Assembly: GCA_902775835.1 (NCBI GenBank)
Contig: CACYNZ010000231.1
Location: 1 to 6,041, forward strand
From: an uncultured Eubacteriales bacterium
GTDB taxonomy: Bacteria > Bacillota_A > Clostridia > Christensenellales > Aristaeellaceae
Direction: 5' to 3'
DNA: 6,041 nucleotides
Shown piece by piece: positions 1 to 5,712 of the stretch. The notes under the pieces were generated by a model. It was not told the DNA's origin, did not search any database, and worked only from the letters and a program-made list of their open reading frames with translations. The first letter of the stretch is position 1; the number at the start of each line of letters is the position of its first letter. The position numbers and the translations under genes were made by a program.

Positions 1-618
1 CACCAGCACCTGGCCCACCGGAGACAGCTTCAGGGCGTTCTTCATGATTTCGCGGAGCTCTTCCTCATTGTCCGCAAACCCGCCGCCGGTGCCGCCCAGC
101 GTAAAGGCAGGCCGCAGGACCACGGGGTACCCGATGCGCATGGCCGCGGCCACGCCCTCTTCCATGGAATGCGTGATCTCCGAGGGCAGCACGGGCTCGC
201 CCAGGCGCAGGCACATTTCCTTGAACTTTTCCCGGTCCTCCGCCATCTCAATGGAGTCCGCGGAGGTGCCCAGCAGCTCGATCTGGCACTCCTCCAGCAC
301 ACCCTTGCGCTCCAGCTGCATGGCCAGGTTCAGGCCGGTCTGTCCGCCGATGCCGGGCACAATGGCGTCCGGGCGCTCATGCCGGCAGATCCTGGAGAGG
401 AACTCCAGCGTCAGGGGCTCCATGTACACCTTGTCCGCGATGACGGTGTCCGTCATGATGGTGGCCGGGTTGGAATTGACCAGCACCACCTCATATCCTT
501 CCTCGCGCAGGGCAAGGCAGGCCTGGGTTCCGGCATAGTCAAACTCGGCAGCCTGTCCGATGACAATGGGCCCGGAACCGATCACCAGGATTTTCTTGAT
601 ATCTGTGCGTTTCGGCAT
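1..618 (-). CDS. carB: Carbamoyl-phosphate synthase large subunit, N-terminal part (runs off left edge)
   Basis: The large subunit of cytoplasmic carbamoyl-phosphate synthase uses two ATP, bicarbonate and ammonia delivered from CarA to make carbamoyl phosphate for pyrimidine and arginine synthesis. Only the first 206 codons are present; the family is about 1,060-1,070 residues long. The N-terminus shows the family signature: [23 protein letters not shown] at about residues 8-30 (pre-ATP-grasp fold), the [11 protein letters not shown] segment near 47-57, GGQTGLN near 91-97, EDREKF near 127-132 and [12 protein letters not shown] near 169-180. Arg129 and Arg169 fall at the same positions as the nucleotide-binding arginines of the E. 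coli protein, so the start is well supported. The ATG lies 2 nt after the carA stop. A strong AAGGAGG (complement of 626-632) sits 7 nt upstream, inside the 3' end of carA, which suggests coupled translation. No breaks are visible. Confidence 0.97.
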   Translation of the reverse strand, partial: MPKRTDIKKILVIGSGPIVIGQAAEFDYAGTQACLALREEGYEVVLVNSNPATIMTDTVIADKVYMEPLTLEFLSRICRHERPDAIVPGIGGQTGLNLAMQLERKGVLEECQIELLGTSADSIEMAEDREKFKEMCLRLGEPVLPSEITHSMEEGVAAAMRIGYPVVLRPAFTLGGTGGGFADNEEELREIMKNALKLSPVGQVLV

Positions 619-620
619 GG

Positions 621-1700
621 TCAGGCCTCCTTCATCATCTCGATAAACTGGTCAAACAGGTACGCGCTGTCCTGGGGACCCGGCGCGCTTTCCGGATGGT
701 ACTGCACGGAGAAGATGCGCTCCTCAGGGCAGGCAATGCCTTCCACGGTCCCGTCCAGCAGATTCCGGTGCGTCACCGCAAACCCGGTGCCGGCCAGGGA
801 GGATTCATCCACGGCATAGGAGTGGTTCTGGCTGGTCATCTCAATCTTTCCGGTGAGCAGGTTTTTCACCGGATGATTGCCGCCGCGGTGGCCGAACTTC
901 AGCTTGTAGGTCTTCGCGCCGGCGGCCAGGGCAATCATCTGGTGGCCCAGGCAGATGCCGAATATGGGCAATTTGCCGCGCACGGCCTGCACCAGGGAAA
1001 TCACCGGGGTCACGTCCTCCGGGTTTCCGGGGCCGTTGGACAGGAACAGTCCGTCCGGATGCATGTCCAGAATGGTCTGGGGCTCCGTGTTCCAGGGCAC
1101 CACGGTCACATTGCAGCCTCTGGCGTTCAGGGAGCGGATGATGTTCATCTTGATGCCGCAGTCCACCGCCACCACCGTGAAGCGGTGGTTCACCGTGCGC
1201 GCGTACCAGCGCTTCCTGCAGGAAACCCGGCTCACCGCGTCCGCGGGCACCGGAGTGGACCGGATAATTTCCAGTCCTTCCTCCAGCGGCGTGTCCGCAT
1301 CCGTCACCAGGCAGCGCCTTGAGCCCTGGTCCCGGATGGACCGGGTGATCATGCGCGTGTCCACGCCGGCAATGCCCGGAATATGGTAGTCTTCCAGCAC
1401 TTCACCCAGTGTCTTGGTGTAGCGGAAGTTGGAGGGCTGGTCATTGTACTCGCGGACAATGAGCGCACCAAGGGTCGGCGTGCGCGTCTCATAATCCTCG
1501 TCGGTAATCCCGTAGTTCCAGATCAGGGGATAGGTCATTACCAGGGCCTGGTCCGTATAGGACGGGTCCGACACGATCTCCTGGTATCCCACCATGGACG
1601 TGTTGAACACCAGTTCACACACCCGGTCCTCCATGGCACCGATGCCGGTGCCGATGTATTCTTCCCCGGTTTCAAGAATCAGTTTGCGCTGCTTGTCCAT
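621..1700 (-). CDS. carA: Carbamoyl-phosphate synthase small (glutaminase) subunit
   Basis: This 359-residue protein is the glutamine amidotransferase subunit that hydrolyses glutamine and passes ammonia to CarB. Its length is normal for the family. Residues 1-150 form the CPSase small-chain N-terminal domain ([16 protein letters not shown] near 33-48, [10 protein letters not shown] near 107-116). Residues about 173-357 form the class I glutamine amidotransferase domain. The predicted catalytic triad is intact: Cys250 in FGICLGHQ, and His335 and Glu337 in QYHPES. SNGPGNP near 221-227 and SQNHSYAVD near 290-298 are also typical. The ATG at 1700 is supported by AGGAGGG (complement of 1709-1715), 8 nt upstream and inside pyrC. 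The gene starts 22 nt before the pyrC stop, so the two are probably translationally coupled. Expression is expected to follow the pyrC leader attenuator. Confidence 0.97.
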   Translation of the reverse strand: MDKQRKLILETGEEYIGTGIGAMEDRVCELVFNTSMVGYQEIVSDPSYTDQALVMTYPLIWNYGITDEDYETRTPTLGALIVREYNDQPSNFRYTKTLGEVLEDYHIPGIAGVDTRMITRSIRDQGSRRCLVTDADTPLEEGLEIIRSTPVPADAVSRVSCRKRWYARTVNHRFTVVAVDCGIKMNIIRSLNARGCNVTVVPWNTEPQTILDMHPDGLFLSNGPGNPEDVTPVISLVQAVRGKLPIFGICLGHQMIALAAGAKTYKLKFGHRGGNHPVKNLLTGKIEMTSQNHSYAVDESSLAGTGFAVTHRNLLDGTVEGIACPEERIFSVQYHPESAPGPQDSAYLFDQFIEMMKEA

Positions 1701-2881
1701 ACCGTTTTCCCTCCTGCCACCGTCTCAAGGCATCTGCCGTACACCTCGTCACCCGCAAACGGGGTGGCCTTTCCCTGGGAAAGGAAGTCCGCAGGATCGA
1801 TCCTGTACGCTTCCCCCAGGCTCCAGATACTGTAGTTCTTCTCAAAATCGGAATGATATCCGAACCGCTTTTCCGGTGCTTCCGTCAGCATGTAGATCAG
1901 ACGGCCCATGGGCATGATCCCCTTCTTCACCAGGTGCGTGTACAGCACCGGGAATGCGGTTTCCAGGCCTACAATGCCCATGGCGCTTTTAAGGAGCCCT
2001 CTGGACTTTTCCTCCGCGCTGTGCGGCGCATGGTCTGTGGCGATCATGTCAATGGTTCCGTCCAGCGCGCCTTCCAGCAGCGCTTCCCGGTCCTGCTCTG
2101 TCCGAAGCGGCGGGTTCATCTTGAACCTTCCTTCGTCCTGCAGGTCATGTTCGCACAGGACCAGGTAATGCGGTCCCGTTTCGCAGCTCACGTTCACACC
2201 GCTCTTCTTCGCGTCCCGGATCAGCTGCACGGATTCCTTCGTGGAAATATGGCACACATGATAGGCGCATCCCGTTTCCGCGCTGAGCTTCAGGTCCCGC
2301 TCGATCTGCTTCCACTCGCTTTCGGAGCAGATGCCCGGCAGACCGTGCTCCCTGGCGTACCATCCGTCGTGGATCACGCCGCCCCGCACCAGGGGCATGT
2401 CCTCACAGTGCGCGCAGATCATCCTGTCCAGGGCTTTGGCCTTTTCCATGGCAGCGCGCATCATGCCCGCGTCCTGCACGCCCCGGCCGTCATCCGAGAA
2501 GGCGCAGACCAGAGGCGCCATGGCCTCCATGTCGGCAAGCTCCTCACCCTTCTCTCCCCTGGTGATGGCGCCGTAGGGAATCACCTCGATCACGGCTCCG
2601 TCCCGGATAAGCCGGCGCTGGACTTCCAGGTGCTCCACCGAGTCCGGCACCGGATTCAGGTTCGGCATGGTCATGACCCGAACATACCCGCCATGGGCCG
2701 CCGCCCGGCTTCCACTTGCCATGGTTTCCTTATATGAAAAACCCGGCTCACGGAAATGCACATGCACATCCGTGAAGCCGGGAAAAATGTTCAGTTCCGG
2801 AAGATTGGCAAATACGGAGGGAATATCAAAATAGCGGTCATGCATCTGGCCGTTTTCATATACCTGCACCTGTTTCAGCAA
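1679..2881 (-). CDS. pyrC: Dihydroorotase, class I
   Basis: Dihydroorotase cyclises N-carbamoyl-aspartate to dihydroorotate, the third step of de novo pyrimidine synthesis, in the cytoplasm. The 400-residue protein carries the amidohydrolase metal ligands of the class I (Bacillus-type) enzyme: HVH in DVHVHFREPG (His40, His42), Asp131 in AFSDDG, His158 in CAHCED, His211 in CHIST and Asp283 in ATDHAPH. The substrate-binding arginine in FREPG and the C-terminal TPFAG segment are also present. It is shorter than the usual 420-430 residues, and the deficit is at the N-terminus: DxHxH starts at residue 38 rather than near 57-60. The start chosen is TTG at 2881, with AAAGGGG (complement of 2890-2896) 8 nt upstream. 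No ATG or GTG occurs upstream before the in-frame TGA near 2945-2947. The alternative is ATG at codon 13, which has no clear Shine-Dalgarno. It is the first gene of the pyrC-carA-carB operon. Confidence 0.95.
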   Translation of the reverse strand: MLKQVQVYENGQMHDRYFDIPSVFANLPELNIFPGFTDVHVHFREPGFSYKETMASGSRAAAHGGYVRVMTMPNLNPVPDSVEHLEVQRRLIRDGAVIEVIPYGAITRGEKGEELADMEAMAPLVCAFSDDGRGVQDAGMMRAAMEKAKALDRMICAHCEDMPLVRGGVIHDGWYAREHGLPGICSESEWKQIERDLKLSAETGCAYHVCHISTKESVQLIRDAKKSGVNVSCETGPHYLVLCEHDLQDEGRFKMNPPLRTEQDREALLEGALDGTIDMIATDHAPHSAEEKSRGLLKSAMGIVGLETAFPVLYTHLVKKGIMPMGRLIYMLTEAPEKRFGYHSDFEKNYSIWSLGEAYRIDPADFLSQGKATPFAGDEVYGRCLETVAGGKTVWTSSAN

Positions 2882-2899
2882 AGAAGCCGCCCCTTTCTC

Positions 2900-2932
2900 A
2901 ACAAAAAGGTCCTGCCGGGATGGCAGGACCTT
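2900..2932 (-). terminator. Intrinsic terminator in the pyrC leader (attenuator)
   Basis: On the minus strand a perfect 11-bp GC-rich stem (5' arm AAGGTCCTGCC, 3' arm GGCAGGACCTT) encloses a five-base loop ATCCC. It is followed directly by TTTTTGTT. This is a complete intrinsic terminator, yet it lies between the pyrC promoter and the pyrC start codon. It is therefore an attenuator rather than an end-of-operon terminator. The pyrC TTG starts about 20 nt beyond the T-run. The 5' arm (2922-2930) is also complementary to an upstream leader segment, which allows an alternative antiterminator fold. Confidence 0.93.
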
Positions 2933-2972
2933 CGCATACGAAAATCAAACGCTTCTGCGTCAGGGTCTTGCC
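2922..2972 (-). promoter_or_regulatory. Predicted antiterminator in the pyrC leader
   Basis: The minus-strand segment GGCAAGACC (2964-2972) can pair with GGTCCTGCC (2922-2930) in eight of nine positions, with one A-C mismatch. The duplex would enclose about 33 nt that can itself form a small TTCG/CGAA hairpin. It uses the 5' arm of the terminator and the 3' arm of the upstream PyrR-like hairpin, so it excludes both. This is the three-way switch expected of PyrR-type attenuation. The pairing was worked out by hand and not scored with a folding program. Confidence 0.65.
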
Positions 2973-2996
2973 GGCCTCCCGGGCCGTCTTAAAGAC
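2965..2996 (-). promoter_or_regulatory. PyrR-binding-loop-like hairpin (anti-antiterminator)
   Basis: The start of the transcript can fold as a lower stem GTCTT/AAGAC, a purine-rich asymmetric internal loop (TAAGA opposite GC), an upper stem CGGCC/GGCCG and a terminal loop CGGGA. The segment CCCGGGAGGCC followed by GGCAAGA closely matches the known PyrR recognition element (consensus ARUCCNGNGAGGYU followed by a GCAAG-like tract). The differences are in the first three bases and the last one. In Bacillus, UMP-bound PyrR stabilises this loop, which blocks the antiterminator and lets the terminator form. The PyrR assignment is inferred from structure, sequence match and the pyrimidine genes downstream; no pyrR gene is in the window. 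Confidence 0.78.
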
Positions 2997-3002
2997 GCGC
3001 CC

Positions 3003-3031
3003 ATTATATACGGACCGCCGGCATTGGTCAA
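3003..3031 (-). promoter_or_regulatory. Sigma-A promoter of the pyrC-carA-carB operon
   Basis: On the minus strand a -35 TTGACC (complement of 3026-3031) is separated by exactly 17 bp from a perfect -10 TATAAT (complement of 3003-3008). A purine and A-rich tract lies just upstream of the -35. The predicted start is near 2996, which coincides with the first base of the PyrR-like hairpin and gives a leader of about 115 nt. Eleven of twelve consensus bases match, so this is a strong constitutive promoter with control left to attenuation. Confidence 0.93.
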
Positions 3032-3296
3032 GTGCTTTTTCCGAAGCCCTCCGACCTTTTCCTGGAACTTATCCGCGCATCGGGCTGTGCCAATCTCTCC
3101 CCCTGCTGTTCCTCCATGCCTTTCCAGGCAGGAATTCATGCCGGCCGGAGGGAATGTTACACCCATCTGTCTGAACCGGTTCGTTCCGCCTGGAAAACCG
3201 GATTCAGGGCCTATGCACTGACTGTAACCCTATGTTTTTCTTCTCATTTTCCACAGACGCAGCCGCCTTCAATCCCTGTCATGGAGATGATTGAAC
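3032..3296. other. Divergent intergenic region, no convincing gene
   Basis: Together with the pyr leader and promoter this completes a gene-free stretch of about 415 bases between divergently transcribed pyrC and the DUF4838-like gene. Short open frames exist on both strands, but none has a convincing Shine-Dalgarno or recognisable product, and one lies across the pyr promoter. The only structure that stands out is the palindrome near 3173-3182 and a weak second copy near 3196-3203. I do not see a clear sigma-A promoter for the rightward gene. The last 70 bases are pyrimidine-rich. Confidence 0.6.
3173..3182. promoter_or_regulatory. Candidate operator palindrome upstream of the DUF4838-like gene
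   Basis: GAACCGGTTC is a perfect 10-bp palindrome with a central CG, about 115 bp before the downstream start codon. Palindromes of this form with a CG centre are typical of LacI-family operators, which often control sugar-use genes. A weaker AACCGGAT core is centred 22 bp further downstream (3196-3203), about two helical turns away. Ten-base palindromes occur by chance, and no promoter has been fixed nearby, so this is only a candidate. Confidence 0.35.
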
Positions 3297-5024
3297 ATGA
3301 TCCTCTGGAATGATCTGACCGCCGTCCCCATTGTGACCGCAGTGAATGCCGCGGAAGCGGAACGTTTCGCCGCCGAAGAGCTCCGCAGCTATTTGAGCCG
3401 GATATCCGGCCGGACCTTCAAGATCAGGACTGCTCCCGGTCCGGATATTCCCGCTATTTTGGTCGGCAGGGACGCGTGCATATCCGCGGGCCTTGTGCCG
3501 GATCCGGACCTTACAGATGACGGGTTTGTCATCGACTGCGATGACCGCCGGCTCTGCATCACGGGCATCCATCCCCGGGGCACGCTCTACGGCGTGTACG
3601 CCTTTCTGGAGGACTGCCTGGGCTGCCGCTTCTTTTCCCCGGAAGTGGAAACCATTCCCTGTCTTGAAGCTTTTGCGCTGTCTCCCGTGCATATCCGGAA
3701 AGTGCCCGTCCTGGAATACCGCTCCTCTTCCGTGTTCCAGCTCCGGGATCCCCTGTATGCCATAAAGCGCGGGATCAACGGCCAGGATCCCCAGGCAGAT
3801 CCCAGAACCGGCGGACGCGTACAGTACGGGCAGCCCTATTTTGTGCACACCTTCTGCCGGCATCTTCTGCGTCCGGAAGAGTATTTTGACACGCATCCGG
3901 AGTACTTTGCGGAAATCGGCGGGAAGCGCATCCGGGAAAAGACCCAGCTGTGCCTCACCAATCCGGACGTGCTGCGCCTTGTGACGGAGCAGGTGCTTGA
4001 GGATATACGAAGTCAGCCCGATGCCAGGATTTTCTCCCTTTCCCAGGACGACAACTACAACGGCTGCACATGTCCCGCATGCCGTGCGCTTGACGCATAT
4101 GAGGGCTCGCAGTCAGGCTCGCTTCTGCACTTTGTCAACGCGGTGGCCGAGGAAGTGGAAAAGGAGTTTCCGGACGTCATCATCGACACCCTCGCCTATC
4201 AGTATACGCGGCGCCCGCCCAGGCACGTGCATGCCCGCAGGAATATATGCGTGCGCCTGTGCACCATTGAATGCTGCTTCCTGCATCCGCTCACGGAATG
4301 TACCGTGGATGACCCGGATGCCCCGAGAAAGGACTATGCCCAGTCCTTCCGGGATGACCTGATCGACTGGGGAAAGAAGTGCGACCGCCTGTATATCTGG
4401 GACTATGTCACCAATTTCTCGCACTACTGGATGCCGCACCCCAATTTCCATGTGCTGGCCGAGAACATCCGCTTCTTTGCGCAGAACCATGTGCGCGGCC
4501 TGTTTGAACAGGGGTGCGGCGCGCCGGGCGGCGGTGAAATGAACGACCTGCGCGCCTATCTGCTCGGAAAGGCCATGTGGGATCCGGACATGGATGTCCG
4601 CTCCGCCCGCTCCGAGTTTCTCGCGGCCGTCTACGGGCATGCCGCCCCGTATATGGACGAATACCTGGAAACCGTATACCGGGCTGCTGCGGCAAACGGC
4701 CATCTGTACTGCTTCAACCACCCGGACAAGCCCTGGCATACCATGGAACTGGTGGAAGCCTGCGAGGAATGTTTCCGCAGGGCCGCGGAAAACGCGGACA
4801 ATGAAGTGATCCTGCGCCGCATCCGTTTTCAGGAAATGGCTGTGCGGTATCTGCGCATTCTGCTGACGCCCAAGGGCTCAGAGGAGCGCAATGCGCTCAT
4901 TGACCGGTTCCGGCCGGACATGAAAGAGATGGGCATCACCATGCTCTGGGAGCGGGCCGACGCCGATACCTGTCTGGATATCCTGAAGGGGGAAAAGGAG
5001 CCGGGATACTGGTGGGCGAACTGA
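3297..5024 (+). CDS. DUF4838-like protein, putative intracellular glycosidase-like enzyme
   Basis: This 575-residue protein is recognised by its overall pattern as a member of the DUF4838 family, which resembles glycoside hydrolases but has no reaction that I can name. Residues about 1-118 look like the alpha/beta domain found before GH20 and GH67 catalytic barrels, including GTLYGVYAFLEDCLGCRFF near 95-113. Residues about 135-430 are likely a TIM-barrel-like region with HPEYFAEIGGKR (near 200-211), SLSQDDNYNGCTCPACRALD (247-266) and LFEQGCGAPGGGEMNDLRAY (402-421). The remainder is helical. The CxCxxC cluster (257-262) appears in many relatives as I recall them. No signal peptide or membrane segment is seen, so it is probably cytoplasmic. 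The ATG at 3297 is preferred, with GGAG at 3283-3286 ten bases upstream; an in-frame TTG at 3291 is possible. Nearby GH3 supports a role in glycan breakdown, which is inferred. Confidence 0.75.
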   Translation: MILWNDLTAVPIVTAVNAAEAERFAAEELRSYLSRISGRTFKIRTAPGPDIPAILVGRDACISAGLVPDPDLTDDGFVIDCDDRRLCITGIHPRGTLYGVYAFLEDCLGCRFFSPEVETIPCLEAFALSPVHIRKVPVLEYRSSSVFQLRDPLYAIKRGINGQDPQADPRTGGRVQYGQPYFVHTFCRHLLRPEEYFDTHPEYFAEIGGKRIREKTQLCLTNPDVLRLVTEQVLEDIRSQPDARIFSLSQDDNYNGCTCPACRALDAYEGSQSGSLLHFVNAVAEEVEKEFPDVIIDTLAYQYTRRPPRHVHARRNICVRLCTIECCFLHPLTECTVDDPDAPRKDYAQSFRDDLIDWGKKCDRLYIWDYVTNFSHYWMPHPNFHVLAENIRFFAQNHVRGLFEQGCGAPGGGEMNDLRAYLLGKAMWDPDMDVRSARSEFLAAVYGHAAPYMDEYLETVYRAAAANGHLYCFNHPDKPWHTMELVEACEECFRRAAENADNEVILRRIRFQEMAVRYLRILLTPKGSEERNALIDRFRPDMKEMGITMLWERADADTCLDILKGEKEPGYWWAN

Positions 5025-5094
5025 ACCTGTACAAATATGCCGGGCACATTCCCGCATCTGCAGCTCCTAATCCAACCATGAAAGCGTGACGTAC

Positions 5095-5571
5095 ATGAAT
5101 GACCAGACCGTAACCCGGAAAAGTACCCGGACGGACATATGGCCCGCCGGATACGGATATGCGCGTTCCGCCGCAGTGTGCATCTGGGCGGGCATCTTTC
5201 TCATGGTCATGTCCGTGCTGACCGTCCTGGACCTGCCTGTCGCCAGGGCCATCTATCACTACAGCGACGTCTACGGCCGCATCTTTGAGATCGCGGGCGT
5301 CGTGCCCACCTGCATGATGGGCGCTTTCTTCGCCGTCAGCAATCTGGCCACGCGGCACATTGCGCGCAGAAAAGTCCTGTCCGCCGAAAAGGGCGAACTT
5401 GTACTGAACCTTCTGGAAGTGTGCGAGGAAGTGGACGCGCTGCTGGCAGACGCGGGGCTTTCGGGGAAGGAAAAGCGCTCCCTCATACGCATCCGGAAGC
5501 TGGACAGCCGCTTTCTGCGGGAAGTCCGGCTCAGGAACTATGAGGACATCTATGCCTCCGCCGTGAAGTGA
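5095..5571 (+). CDS. Small membrane protein with two predicted transmembrane segments, unknown function
   Basis: I do not recognise this 158-residue protein with confidence. Residues about 24-46 and 63-85 are hydrophobic enough to be membrane helices. They are joined by a short segment, DLPVARAIYHYSDVYGRIFE, that recalls the first loop of some clostridial PAP2-family phosphatases. However, the PAP2 catalytic motifs (KxxxxxxRP, PSGH, SRxxxxxHxxxD) are absent in this and other frames. Residues about 90-158 form a charged, probably helical tail (RRKVLSAEKGE, LLEVCEEVDALL, SGKEKRSLIRIRK). It lies 70 bp after the DUF4838-like gene on the same strand and may be cotranscribed. The start is uncertain: ATG at 5095 is chosen, and an in-frame GTG at 5086 is the alternative; neither has a good Shine-Dalgarno. 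Stop-free length and GC-rich codon use support a real gene. Confidence 0.7.
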   Translation: MNDQTVTRKSTRTDIWPAGYGYARSAAVCIWAGIFLMVMSVLTVLDLPVARAIYHYSDVYGRIFEIAGVVPTCMMGAFFAVSNLATRHIARRKVLSAEKGELVLNLLEVCEEVDALLADAGLSGKEKRSLIRIRKLDSRFLREVRLRNYEDIYASAVK

Positions 5572-5615
5572 GATTCCGGAAACCGCCCGCGCCATCTCGC
5601 GCAAGACGCGGAATC
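5572..5615 (+). other. Inverted repeat after the small membrane protein gene
   Basis: GATTCCG (5572-5578) and CGGAATC (5609-5615) form a perfect 7-bp inverted repeat around a 30-nt loop that contains a GCGC/GCGC inner pair. It begins directly after the stop codon. There is no T-run afterwards, so it is not a standard intrinsic terminator. It could be a 3' stabilising hairpin, a weak or factor-dependent terminator, or chance. Confidence 0.3.
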
Positions 5616-5625
5616 CTGCCGGGAA

Positions 5626-5654
5626 TTGACTTTCCCCGGGGGTTTTGGTACATT
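5626..5654 (+). promoter_or_regulatory. Predicted sigma-A promoter of the GH3 gene
   Basis: A -35 TTGACT (5626-5631) and a -10 TACATT (5649-5654) are separated by 17 bp. The -35 matches five of six consensus bases and the -10 four of six. Transcription would start near 5661, giving a leader of about 52 nt before the GH3 start codon. This suggests the GH3 gene is, at least in part, transcribed independently of the two upstream genes. Confidence 0.72.
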
Positions 5655-5664
5655 GCCTTTCACA

Positions 5665-5680
5665 TCCGGCCGCGGCCGGA
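5665..5680. promoter_or_regulatory. Perfect 16-bp palindrome, candidate operator of the GH3 gene
   Basis: TCCGGCCGCGGCCGGA is an uninterrupted 16-bp palindrome that starts about 4 bp after the predicted transcription start of the GH3 gene. A repressor bound here would block the promoter. A dimeric sugar-responsive regulator (LacI or TetR type) is a reasonable guess, but no regulator gene is in the window. In RNA the loopless palindrome would make a poor hairpin, which favours a DNA-binding site. Confidence 0.5.
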
Positions 5681-5712
5681 CAACATGATATGCAAAGCAT
5701 CAGGAGGTCAGC

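Noticed and set aside
1853..2737. 294-residue plus-strand open frame within pyrC
   Set aside because: It is antisense to the clearly recognised dihydroorotase and its His-rich translation is the usual shadow pattern.
3117..3130. Small hairpin TGCCT/AGGCA with a four-base loop
   Set aside because: The stem is only 5 bp with no T-run or conserved context; expected by chance.
3141..3148. CCGGCCGG palindrome
   Set aside because: Eight-base GC palindromes are common in DNA of this composition, and it has no clear relation to a promoter.
2960..3166. 68-residue minus-strand open frame upstream of pyrC
   Set aside because: It spans the -35/-10 promoter and the PyrR-like hairpin, has no good ribosome site and no recognisable product; it is chance coding in GC-rich DNA.
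3190..3296. Possible sigma-A promoter for the DUF4838-like gene (TATGCA or TATGTT as -10)
   Set aside because: No partner -35 at 16-18 bp gives a convincing score; not reported as a feature.
3279..3896. 205-residue minus-strand open frame in the DUF4838-like gene
   Set aside because: It is antisense to a better-supported gene, with no motif or ribosome site that argues for it.
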